Positions 1 through 11,193 of a stretch of 38,772 bases of DNA are shown in pieces. Origin of the DNA: Saprospiraceae bacterium (GTDB lineage: Bacteria > Bacteroidota > Bacteroidia > Chitinophagales > Saprospiraceae); the NCBI GenBank assembly GCA_027486765.1, contig JAIXOO010000299.1, positions 1 through 38,772 on the forward strand. Direction: 5' to 3'. Numbering within the stretch: the first letter of the stretch is position 1; each line of letters begins with the position of its first letter. The notes beneath the pieces were generated by a model. It saw only the letters and a program-made list of their open reading frames with translations, was not told the origin of the DNA and made no database searches. Both the position numbers and the translations under genes were made by a program.

Positions 1-327
1 CCCACTGAAGCAGATCGGGCAAATGTGGAAATCTGCGCCAGTGGCGGTTTTGCCAAAAGTGAGTTGTGGGTACAAATTGTAGCCGATGTGTTTCAGATGC
101 GGGTGATACTTGCCGAAACCGTAGAAGGTTCGGCTTGGGGAGCCGTGTTGTTGGGCTGCAAAGCCCTTGGCCTGGATTGCAAGGAGCAAGCAGGGGAGGA
201 GCAGGTTTTTGAACCGAATCCGGCGAATGCGGAGGTGTATGCTGCTGCGTTTGAGCGTTTTCGGGAGGTGTATCCGATGTTGAACAATTTAAAAAAGGTA
301 GGTAGTTGGGAACTTATACCTCAATAG
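1..327 (+). CDS. FGGY-family carbohydrate kinase, C-terminal fragment
   Basis: The reading frame is open from the first base, so this is the 3' end of a gene whose start lies outside the window; a GTG at 25 is internal, not the start. The fragment reads ANVEICASGGFAKSELWVQI and continues into a VEGSAWGAVLLGCKALG segment. These are the C-terminal ATPase-lobe signatures of FGGY kinases (gluconokinase, xylulokinase and relatives), where the SGG loop contacts the nucleotide. The family phosphorylates a pentose, gluconate or similar sugar in the cytoplasm with ATP. The motif resembles gluconokinase-type members most, but the substrate cannot be assigned from the last 108 residues. It ends at TAG 325-327, 31 bp from the end of a convergent gene. 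Confidence 0.85.
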   Translation, partial: PTEADRANVEICASGGFAKSELWVQIVADVFQMRVILAETVEGSAWGAVLLGCKALGLDCKEQAGEEQVFEPNPANAEVYAAAFERFREVYPMLNNLKKVGSWELIPQ

Positions 328-358
328 GCTAAATTCCCAACAAAATTACCATTAAGAC

Positions 359-1081
359 TTATTTACACGTCTTCGCATATTCAAACACGTGCTGCTCAAT
401 ATCCGCCCATTTCGGATCTTTGCCGTATTTGTTGAATAAATCGGCACAATCTTCAAACAGGGGCTTGAATTCATCATCATAATCGGCTTTTTTCAAGCGG
501 TAAGCAGGTGCTGTGCCTTTGGCAACATAATAGGACTTTTCGTCGCCACCAGTTACCTGAATGCCACCTACGGCCATGCCACCCGTTTCAGCAGCCAATG
601 GATCAAAATACACTTTCAATTTTCCACTGAAGGAGGGATTGACCAATTGCAGCAGTAAATTACTCGTCTTTTTACCTATTCGTACCGGAGCTTGTTCAAA
701 AAAAACGTAGCCTTTGCCAATGATGTCTTTGTCCAGATCAACATTGTCCCATTGGGTTGCATCATTCAAAAAATCGAGGGTTTTGCCCAATTTGTCCCAG
801 CCAGAAGGTGGAAGATACATGTGTTTGATTTCCGATGGCTTCAGTTTGCGTTTTTTGCTGGAGCCGTCTACATTTTCCAACACCACTTCTTCAATCAGGC
901 CTTTTTTGCGATCCAGGTCTTTGATGTTGCCCTGCAATTGGGTACCGTCCTGTAAAGTTACATAGGAGGTTTTTTTGCCAGAAAAACTGAAGGTTCCGGG
1001 TTGGAATTTCTGGGCTTGTAATACACCAAGGGTAGTGCAGAAGGTCAAGACGACCAGCACAAGTTGAATGCTTAACTTCAT
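359..1081 (-). CDS. secreted protein of unknown function (240 aa)
   Basis: The protein starts with a clear Sec signal peptide (basic MK, a hydrophobic core to about residue 20, then an LQAQ cleavage region), so it should be exported to the periplasm or beyond. The mature part has a YVTLQDGTQLQGNIKDLDRK segment followed by a KKRKLKPSEIKHMYLPPSGW stretch. This beta-rich opening is seen in uncharacterised secreted Bacteroidota proteins. The C-terminal third is charged and ends with an alpha-helical segment. I recognise no catalytic motif, lipobox or T9SS sorting domain. The gene is transcribed away from the TPR regulator at 1501 and converges on the FGGY kinase. Function unknown; coding status is supported by the signal peptide and normal codon use. 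Confidence 0.8.
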   Translation of the reverse strand: MKLSIQLVLVVLTFCTTLGVLQAQKFQPGTFSFSGKKTSYVTLQDGTQLQGNIKDLDRKKGLIEEVVLENVDGSSKKRKLKPSEIKHMYLPPSGWDKLGKTLDFLNDATQWDNVDLDKDIIGKGYVFFEQAPVRIGKKTSNLLLQLVNPSFSGKLKVYFDPLAAETGGMAVGGIQVTGGDEKSYYVAKGTAPAYRLKKADYDDEFKPLFEDCADLFNKYGKDPKWADIEQHVFEYAKTCK

Positions 1082-1500
1082 GGTTAGTACAGATTTGTAT
1101 GTAAACTGGTTAATGAAATAAATTAAATGATAATCGGTTGAAAATGAAACAGTGGCACACTGAATCAGTTAATTGTAAAACGATCTGTAAAGCAAGTCTC
1201 AAAATTAATATCCTTAAGCGTAAAGCTTTTTTGATACGGCAAAGCTCTACTATTTTTTTGATTTAACAAACTATTTTTGCTCAAAAAACATCCCTCACAA
1301 TTTTGAACCTGCTTCTGTGTAGCATCATTTACGCCCTTTCCACGTTTTGTCTACTTGGCACCATATAGTTTATATCCAGTTTTTTGCGTCTCTTTAACCT
1401 TCTGGTACGGTTCATGGGTGAACAATTATTTTACTTTTGCAGGTGTTCTAATACTTGTGGGAGTTTAGTTATTTCATCAAACATTTACCGTGACCAAAAA
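1082..1500. other. divergent intergenic region (419 bp)
   Basis: This region separates the minus-strand secreted protein from the plus-strand TPR regulator and must hold promoters for both. It is A+T-rich. On the plus strand it contains two matches to the Bacteroidota -7 box TAnnTTTG: TATTTTTG at 1272-1279 and TACTTTTG at 1432-1439. An open frame extends the regulator upstream to 1384, but it adds no signal-peptide-like sequence, so I treat it as non-coding. No RNA gene or repeat was seen. Confidence 0.5.
1432..1439 (+). promoter_or_regulatory. putative -7 promoter box (TAnnTTTG) of the TPR regulator
   Basis: TACTTTTG is a perfect match to the Bacteroidota sigma-A -7 consensus TAnnTTTG, about 60 bp before the chosen ATG at 1501, leaving a leader of roughly 50 nt. 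I see no convincing TTTG -33 element at the expected distance, so the call rests on the -7 match alone. Confidence 0.4.
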
Positions 1501-3168
1501 ATGTATAGCCGAGTACCGATTCTAATGGTTCTTTTTTTCTCCTGGTCTTTGATTCATGCACAGGGTGGGGTAGAACATGCCCTTCGCCAGATCAAAGTGA
1601 AGAATATCTTACCCCTTGAAAAAATCAAGTATCTCAACCAACTCGCAACTCATTACCTCAGTGATTCAACTAATCTCTCACTCAGTTACGCCAGTGAAGC
1701 CTATTTGTTGGCCTTGAAAAATGATACCAAATTGTGGCAAGCTCGCTCTTTGATCAATCTGGCTGAAGGCTATCTCTACAATGACAACTATGATCAAGCC
1801 CTAAATTACGCTTTTACAGCATTAGACATAAGTACCCAGCAAAAAAGCAAAGTAGATATTGCCACTTGCAACACGACTCTGGGCTGGATTTTTTATGATT
1901 CGGAGAACGCTGAATTTGCCATGCAATACCATCGCAAGGCAAAAGAACTCCTACTGCAACTAAAAGAAATAAAAAAAGCAGGTGTAGCATCCAATGCTAT
2001 GGGCTTGACTTTTTACGCAAAAGGACAGGTTGATTCAGCACAGATTTATTTTGAGGAGGCTTTACGTATTGCACAGCAAACCAAGAATCATGCTGGAGAA
2101 TCTTCCGCATTGAACAACTTGGGAATCTGTTTTAGTGTAAAAAAAAATTATCATCAAGCCCTTGCCTTTTTTGAGCAGTCTTTAGCCTTAAAGAAAAACA
2201 GCAACGATTTGTTACGCCAGGCTGAAACCCTGAATCAAATGGCCAATGCCCTGCTGGAGCTCAAAAATTATCAAAAAACAGCACTGTACCTACAGCAATC
2301 CAGAGCATTAATTGATCAATCCAGTTCCAATGCACGGAAGGAAAACTTGTTGGACAACCTGGGCATTAAAGCAAAACTATACCAGGAACAATACCAAATT
2401 CCCGAAGCCTATCTGGCATTGAAACAATTCATGGATGTAAAGAACGAGATCAACTCCCAGGTTCGTCGGGAATCTATTGCTACCATCAAGTTGAAACGGG
2501 AAACCCAGGAAACCGAAGCAAAAATCAATAAACTTGCTGCCCAAAAAGAACTCAGGGATTTTCAACGAAACATGTTATCTCTCATTCTGGTACTTTTGAT
2601 CATTATAGGTTTGCTTTTGTACAATCGGTTCCGACAGAAGCAAAAAAAGCAAAAAGAACTGGCCGTGGTTCAGCAGAAACTCATGGAAAAGGAACTGGAA
2701 AATGTAATGCTCGAAAAAAATGTTTTATCCAGTAAGCTGGAGTATAAAAATTCTGAACTAAAGAACAGCGCTTTGTACATCGCCCAGCGCAATGAACTCA
2801 TCCGCCAGCTCATTGACGAACTCAACACATTTATGGAGGATGTACGCAAAGAAAGCCAAAACAAATTCAGGCAATTTCTGAATAAAATCCAGTATAAACT
2901 CGAACTCAATGAAGACGTACAAGCCTTCAACTTAGCTGCTGACGAAATTCACAAGGACTTTATTTACAACCTCATTCAAGTTTTTCCAGATTTAAGTGAA
3001 AATGAACTTCGCCTTTGTTCCCAGATTCGCCTGAACCTGTCCAATAAAGACGTCGCCTCTCTGAACAACATCTCCATTAAAGCTGTCGAAATGGCCCGAT
3101 ATCGCCTGCGGAAGCATTTTAACCTCAAACACGAAGATAACCTGCACGAATTCCTGGGGCGATTCTAG
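1501..3168 (+). CDS. TPR-repeat, membrane-anchored HTH (LuxR-like) regulator
   Basis: Start chosen at ATG 1501 because it gives a signal peptide (MYSRVPILMVLFFSWSLIHA); a longer frame from 1384 buries it. The 555-residue product has TPR repeats from about residue 40 to 330, one transmembrane helix near 358-377 (LSLILVLLIIIGLLLYNRF), a long charged coiled coil to about 470, and a C-terminal helix-turn-helix at about 498-553 (SENELRLCSQI...NKDVASLNNISIKAVEMARYR). This layout is a common Bacteroidota one-component regulator: a periplasmic TPR sensor joined through the membrane to a cytoplasmic LuxR-like DNA-binding domain. It sits immediately upstream of susC in the same orientation, as SusR-like regulators of polysaccharide utilisation loci often do. 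Regulation of the downstream operon is inferred from position. Confidence 0.85.
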   Translation: MYSRVPILMVLFFSWSLIHAQGGVEHALRQIKVKNILPLEKIKYLNQLATHYLSDSTNLSLSYASEAYLLALKNDTKLWQARSLINLAEGYLYNDNYDQALNYAFTALDISTQQKSKVDIATCNTTLGWIFYDSENAEFAMQYHRKAKELLLQLKEIKKAGVASNAMGLTFYAKGQVDSAQIYFEEALRIAQQTKNHAGESSALNNLGICFSVKKNYHQALAFFEQSLALKKNSNDLLRQAETLNQMANALLELKNYQKTALYLQQSRALIDQSSSNARKENLLDNLGIKAKLYQEQYQIPEAYLALKQFMDVKNEINSQVRRESIATIKLKRETQETEAKINKLAAQKELRDFQRNMLSLILVLLIIIGLLLYNRFRQKQKKQKELAVVQQKLMEKELENVMLEKNVLSSKLEYKNSELKNSALYIAQRNELIRQLIDELNTFMEDVRKESQNKFRQFLNKIQYKLELNEDVQAFNLAADEIHKDFIYNLIQVFPDLSENELRLCSQIRLNLSNKDVASLNNISIKAVEMARYRLRKHFNLKHEDNLHEFLGRF

Positions 3169-3227
3169 TGGTCAAATTGTAAATATTTTTTTCGTTTTTA
3201 ATGCTGATTTTCAGTTGAATAGAAGCC

Positions 3228-3250
3228 TTGTAGAGGCTTTGTAGAGGTGG
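3228..3250 (+). promoter_or_regulatory. tandem TTGTAGAGG direct repeat, putative operator of the SusCD operon
   Basis: TTGTAGAGG occurs at 3228-3236 and again at 3239-3247, an 11-bp period of about one helical turn, and is followed by TGG. It lies in the 186-bp gap between the TPR/HTH regulator and susC, about 105 bp before the susC start. A second tandem copy with the same 11-bp period is at 26636-26658. Position and spacing suggest a dimeric activator site, possibly for the adjacent TPR/HTH protein. Confidence 0.45.
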
Positions 3251-3354
3251 CTGAAAGTACAGGTATAGGTTCATTTTGCTCGGGTTTCCCCAAGTCCGAA
3301 TAATTTTCCCCTTGCTTTCAAACTTCCTTTTTTCTTTTGATACAAGCACTCATT

Positions 3355-6300
3355 ATGTTTAAACCTATACCTATGTTCAGATACACCATCTTCCTTTTCC
3401 TGGGCTTATTGCTCATGAGCCTGGGGAATTTATTGGCACATCCGCCCTTGCCCGATTGGGTGATACGAGGCACGGTTACCGATGTAGCGGGCCTGCCCAT
3501 CAAAGACGCCAATGTAACGGTGAAAAACAACAACCTCGGCACCAGTACAGATGCCGAAGGACATTTTTCTCTCAAGGTTCCCGAAAACTCAACCTTGGTA
3601 ATCTCATCCACAGGGTATAAAACGCTGGAACAAAAGCTAAGCAATGCTGAACCCCTGTTTATTGTACTCGAATCAGCGGTGGTGGGCCTGGACGAATTTG
3701 TGGTTGTAGGTTATGGCACTCAACGGAAAAGTGATGTCACATCCGCTATTTCCAATGTCAATGTAAAAAATCTCGAAAAACAACCTGCTGCGAACATCGG
3801 GACCCTTCTGCAAGGTCAGGCCCCGGGAGTTATTGTATCCACCGGGTCGGGTAACCCGGCTGGCAACCCTGTGGTATTGGTTCGAGGGATGAACAGCATT
3901 AACAACGACCGCCCTCTGTACGTGGTGGATGGAATTCCACTTGGCTATGTCAATGACCTAAACCCCAGTGACATTGAATCCGTCAACATTCTGAAAGATG
4001 CTTCGGCGGCAACCATTTATGGGGCCCAAGCTGCGGGCGGGGTTATCCTCATTACCACGAAGAAAGGAAAATCGGGAGAACCGCGGATCAATTACAACAG
4101 TTATGTATCCACGCACTCCCTGAATCAGAATATCGACTTGCTGGATAAAGCGCAGATGAACCAGGTAGTGAAAGCGGCATTTGCTAATGATGGCGGCACA
4201 GCTCCTCCTTTTTACCTCGATGATTCAAAATACGCCAATACCAACTGGCGCGATGCCTATTTCAAAAATGGAGTAGAGCAAAAACACGACATTGATGTAT
4301 CCGCAGGTGGTGAAAAAATGAACTACCGGATATCCTGGGGGCATTGGGAACACACGGGCACCATTATCAACTCTGGCTCCAAACGCGATAACCTGCGCCT
4401 AAATTCAGAAATCAAGCTGCTTAAAAACCGGCTGAAAGTCAGTCCGATTCTTGCCTACACCCGCTTCAACAACAAGGACTTCGGTGATGTACTTGGTGAT
4501 GGCAATGCTGGATTTTCGAACATTATGAACGTGTATGCCACTTTGCCGCACAAATCGATTTATGACCCTGCCACTGCCAACGGTTATGCCAAACCCGAGA
4601 GCATCCTTGGATCAGGCAACCCTGTGGGTGAACGCAACCTCAGCACCAACCGGACTATCGACGACTATTTTCAGGCCAATCTCAGTGCGGAACTCAACTT
4701 GTTTGCGGGCTTATCCTACACTTTTTCACTAGGCAAAACCATTCAAAATACCTTTGGTTATTCCCAAACGGCAGCGTATGACTTCGGCCCGCAGAGCCTG
4801 GTGGAAAACCCCAGCCGCTTCGAATCCCGGGGCAGAAGTGAGTACCTCGTGTTTAACCACTTGCTGAATTACGACCAAAAATTTGGACAGCACAACCTCA
4901 AGGCATTGGCGGGTTTTTCTCGGCAAAAAGACCATTTTCAAGGCACTAGCGGGGGGGGCAACCACCTGTCGTCACCACTGATCGAAGCGCTTTCAGGTTT
5001 GATTGTGGACGGCACTGCTGATTTTATTCGTGCAGGCGGCTGGAATGTGTCCAATACCCTGCAGTCTTACTTCGGACGTCTCAATTACAACTACAACGAT
5101 AAGTACTACCTGCAGGGCAGTGTACGCCGCGATGGGTCTTCCCGGTTTGGTTCCGAAAACCGTTATGGTACTTTTTATTCGGCTTCGGCGGGTTGGGCTT
5201 TGCACCGAGAATCCTTTTTTAAAGCCGCCTGGATCAGTGAGTTGAAACCGAGGGTGAGCTATGGGATTGTGGGCAATCAAAACATCAGCAATTTCCAGTA
5301 CCTCGCCAAAATTTACATTCGTTCCAACGATCCATTGCTGAATTACCCCTTTGGTTCATCGGCTAGCCAGTCCGTGGCAGTGGGGGCAGCGGCAATCGCC
5401 CTGGCCAATGACAACATCAAGTGGGAGCAAACGGCCACCTTTAACGCAGGCTTGAGCTTTGGTTTGCTGGAAAACAAATTGACGGGCAGCTTCGACTTTT
5501 TCCGCTCTAACACCAGCGACATGCTGGCTGAAACTCCTATTCCCACTTCCTCTGGTATTACCTTTTTGCCCATTACCAATGTGGCAGACATGCAAAATAC
5601 AGGTTGGGAATTGACCACAACCTATCGCAAATCGAGCACAGGTGGCATTAATTTTGATGTGACCGCCAACCTTTCACACAGCCAGAACAAAATTATCCGA
5701 CTGGGTTACGAGGAAGGTAATATTGTGGATGGTTTTGTCGACTTCAACAACCGCGCTACAACCTTGACGCAAAAAGGCCTGCCACTGGCTTCCTTCAACC
5801 TGTTCCAGACTGCTGGACTGTTCAGCTCCCAGGCTGAAATAGATGCCTACAAAAACAAGGACGGCGATTTATTGCAACCCGATGCTAAACCTGGCGATCT
5901 CCGCTTTGTAGATGTCAACCAGGATGGCGCGCTCGACGACAGCGATAAGGTCATCATGGGCAATGCACTACCCAGTCTGGATTTTGGTTTGACTTTCAAC
6001 GCCAGCTATAAAAACTTTGACTTTTCTCTGTTTTTGAATGGAAAACAAGGACAGAAGATGTACAATGGTGCCCGAATGTTCCTGTATCGTCAATTCCGCT
6101 CTACAGAACTGCTGAATGCCTGGACTTCCGCAAACGCCAGCTCCGAAGTTTTCCGCCTATCCAATGACGACTTGAACCAAAACCTGCGGGTGTCGGATTA
6201 TTTCCTCGAAGACGCTTCATTTGTACGCCTGCGAAACCTGCAACTGGGGTATACCTTCCCACAAAAACTCGTTGGCAAAATGGCTTTGTCCAAACTTCGG

Positions 6301-6453
6301 GTGTATGCTGGTGCATTCAACCTGCTGACCTTCACCAAATACCAGGGTTTTGACCCCGACTTGTCCAACAATGGCATTTTTAGCCGGGGGGTAGACCGGG
6401 GTTTTTATCCCTTGAGCAAATCATTTATTGCAGGCATCAATGTTGGATTTTAA
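3355..6453 (+). CDS. SusC-family TonB-dependent outer-membrane transporter
   Basis: This is the outer-membrane beta-barrel that imports oligosaccharides or glycopeptides with its SusD partner, powered by TonB. After a signal peptide (hydrophobic run FLFLGLLLMSLGNLLA) comes a carboxypeptidase-regulatory-like domain at about residues 36-110 (IRGTVTDVAGLPIKDANVTV). It is followed by the TonB-box-like DEFVVVGYGTQRKSDVTSAI and the plug motifs VLVRGMNSINNDRPLYVVDG and DIESVNILKDASAATIYGAQ, which are diagnostic of SusC/RagA. The rest is barrel, ending in an aromatic GINVGF C-terminus. The length (about 1032 aa) is normal. The start could be ATG 3355 or ATG 3373; both keep the signal peptide, and the TTG at 3337 is less likely. 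It is the first gene of a tight operon and is separated from susD by 15 bp. Confidence 0.95.
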   Translation: MFKPIPMFRYTIFLFLGLLLMSLGNLLAHPPLPDWVIRGTVTDVAGLPIKDANVTVKNNNLGTSTDAEGHFSLKVPENSTLVISSTGYKTLEQKLSNAEPLFIVLESAVVGLDEFVVVGYGTQRKSDVTSAISNVNVKNLEKQPAANIGTLLQGQAPGVIVSTGSGNPAGNPVVLVRGMNSINNDRPLYVVDGIPLGYVNDLNPSDIESVNILKDASAATIYGAQAAGGVILITTKKGKSGEPRINYNSYVSTHSLNQNIDLLDKAQMNQVVKAAFANDGGTAPPFYLDDSKYANTNWRDAYFKNGVEQKHDIDVSAGGEKMNYRISWGHWEHTGTIINSGSKRDNLRLNSEIKLLKNRLKVSPILAYTRFNNKDFGDVLGDGNAGFSNIMNVYATLPHKSIYDPATANGYAKPESILGSGNPVGERNLSTNRTIDDYFQANLSAELNLFAGLSYTFSLGKTIQNTFGYSQTAAYDFGPQSLVENPSRFESRGRSEYLVFNHLLNYDQKFGQHNLKALAGFSRQKDHFQGTSGGGNHLSSPLIEALSGLIVDGTADFIRAGGWNVSNTLQSYFGRLNYNYNDKYYLQGSVRRDGSSRFGSENRYGTFYSASAGWALHRESFFKAAWISELKPRVSYGIVGNQNISNFQYLAKIYIRSNDPLLNYPFGSSASQSVAVGAAAIALANDNIKWEQTATFNAGLSFGLLENKLTGSFDFFRSNTSDMLAETPIPTSSGITFLPITNVADMQNTGWELTTTYRKSSTGGINFDVTANLSHSQNKIIRLGYEEGNIVDGFVDFNNRATTLTQKGLPLASFNLFQTAGLFSSQAEIDAYKNKDGDLLQPDAKPGDLRFVDVNQDGALDDSDKVIMGNALPSLDFGLTFNASYKNFDFSLFLNGKQGQKMYNGARMFLYRQFRSTELLNAWTSANASSEVFRLSNDDLNQNLRVSDYFLEDASFVRLRNLQLGYTFPQKLVGKMALSKLRVYAGAFNLLTFTKYQGFDPDLSNNGIFSRGVDRGFYPLSKSFIAGINVGF

Positions 6454-6468
6454 TCAAACCAGAACATC

Positions 6469-8001
6469 ATGAAATCAACACATATCATCATCAGGACTTT
6501 GCTGGTTTTCATCACCTGCTTATTCGCCTGTTCGGACGATTACCTTCAGTTGGAGGACAAACAAAACCTCACTGAGCAAACCTTCTGGACCACCCGCCAG
6601 CATGCCTTGCAGGGCATCACAGCTACCTACGCCGCCTTACAAGGGCATGATGGTAGCAAGTGGACTTTTTTTGAAGAAATATACACCTCCCTGGCATACA
6701 AAGGCGACGATCTGGACAACAACAAAAACGAGCCTTACGGCAAAAATATCGCCTCCTTTAGCAATGGCACCGAGGATACCGGACCCTGGAACTTGTGGGC
6801 TAGCTGCTACGCTGGAATAGGTCGGGCCAATCAAGTGATCGAAAAAGTACCCACGATTAGCGTTATGCCTGCCGAGGAGCGCAACCAGATTGTAGGCGAA
6901 GCAAAGTTTTTGCGGGCTTACCAGTACTTCCTGCTGGTCAATGGTTTTGAACATGTGCCTTTGGTGCTGAAGTTTGAAAAAAACATCAACAATCTGCAAG
7001 TTTCCCAGTCCAGTCCGGAAGAAGTGTGGGCTCAGATCGAAAAAGACTTGCAGGATGCTGAACAGGCGCTGCCCGCGAGTTACCCCGATGAAATGAAGGG
7101 CAGAGCTACCCAGGGGGCTGCAAAGGCTTTTTTGGGCAAAGTATATTTGTTCCGGGAAAAATGGGCTCAGGCAGAGGCGAAATTCAAGGAAATTTATGGC
7201 CAATACAGCCTCAATCCTGAATTCGAAAACAACTTCGATAGCCGCCTGGAAAACGGACCTGAGTCGATTTTTGAAATCCAGTTCAGCGGCGATCGTACCC
7301 TTTCAGATGAGCGCCATCCCTTTAATTTTGAAGTGCGCCCTTATGCTGTTGATGGCTGGGAACTCATTTATCCTTCCGATTGGCTGGTTGCCGAAATGAA
7401 AAAAGACACTACGGTCGCAGGTCAGTTTTCCAAAAGGGTGTACGGCAGTATCTTTTTCAACGACCCACAATCTGAAATCTGGGATTTGAACATTCCCGCC
7501 AAACTGGTGAAATATTCCAGCGTAGCTGTAGACCTCAATCGCCCTAATTATTTCAAAAAATATGCGTATCCTTATGATCGCGGCGGGGCTTATACAGGAG
7601 CGAACGTGTCGGTCATCCGTTATGCAGATGTACTGCTGATGCTGGCTGAAACCTTGAACGAAAACAACAAATTAGCCGAAGCAGTGGATCGGATCAATGA
7701 AGTTCGGGCGCGTAGCGGCACGGCACCCTTGAAGGCCAGTGCCTTGAACAAGGACCAGCTACGGGACCTCATTCGCCATCACGAACGGCCAGTAGAGCTG
7801 GCTATGGAATGGTGTATTCGCTGGTTTGACCTGGTGCGCTGGGCCCGTGGAACTACGGGGAAACAGGCCATCAAGGCCACACTGACGGCACACAATAAAC
7901 CTTTTGCTGCAAATTATGTGGAGGACAAGCACCTTCGTTTTCCCATCCCGGGAAAAGAAATTGCGGTGAACCCTCAGTTGAAACAAAATACTGGTTACTA
8001 A
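6469..8001 (+). CDS. SusD/RagB-family nutrient-binding lipoprotein
   Basis: This is the surface lipoprotein that caps the SusC barrel and binds substrate. The N-terminus is a lipoprotein signal with a lipobox ending in Cys21 (CLFAC-SDDYLQLEDKQ). The body has the SusD helical/TPR pattern: EQTFWTTRQHALQGITATYA near residue 40, EAKFLRAYQYFLLVNGFEHV near 145, and the C-terminal hallmarks VIRYADVLLMLAETLNENNK, AVDRINEVRARSG and IRHHERPVELAMEWCIRWFDLVRW. Length is 510 aa, typical of the family. It lies 15 bp after susC and 17 bp before the GH2 gene. The binding surface cannot be read for ligand identity. Confidence 0.95.
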   Translation: MKSTHIIIRTLLVFITCLFACSDDYLQLEDKQNLTEQTFWTTRQHALQGITATYAALQGHDGSKWTFFEEIYTSLAYKGDDLDNNKNEPYGKNIASFSNGTEDTGPWNLWASCYAGIGRANQVIEKVPTISVMPAEERNQIVGEAKFLRAYQYFLLVNGFEHVPLVLKFEKNINNLQVSQSSPEEVWAQIEKDLQDAEQALPASYPDEMKGRATQGAAKAFLGKVYLFREKWAQAEAKFKEIYGQYSLNPEFENNFDSRLENGPESIFEIQFSGDRTLSDERHPFNFEVRPYAVDGWELIYPSDWLVAEMKKDTTVAGQFSKRVYGSIFFNDPQSEIWDLNIPAKLVKYSSVAVDLNRPNYFKKYAYPYDRGGAYTGANVSVIRYADVLLMLAETLNENNKLAEAVDRINEVRARSGTAPLKASALNKDQLRDLIRHHERPVELAMEWCIRWFDLVRWARGTTGKQAIKATLTAHNKPFAANYVEDKHLRFPIPGKEIAVNPQLKQNTGY

Positions 8002-8009
8002 ATTCTTAA

Positions 8010-11165
<3,156 letters not shown>

Positions 11166-11193
11166 TGTGTTCATCATTTTTGATCTATTGAGC

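Noticed and set aside
3337-3354. Upstream TTG start for SusC
   Set aside because: It adds six residues before a good ATG and does not improve the signal peptide.
6637-7203. 188-codon open frame on the minus strand
   Set aside because: Antisense to the SusD gene and without any plausible domain.
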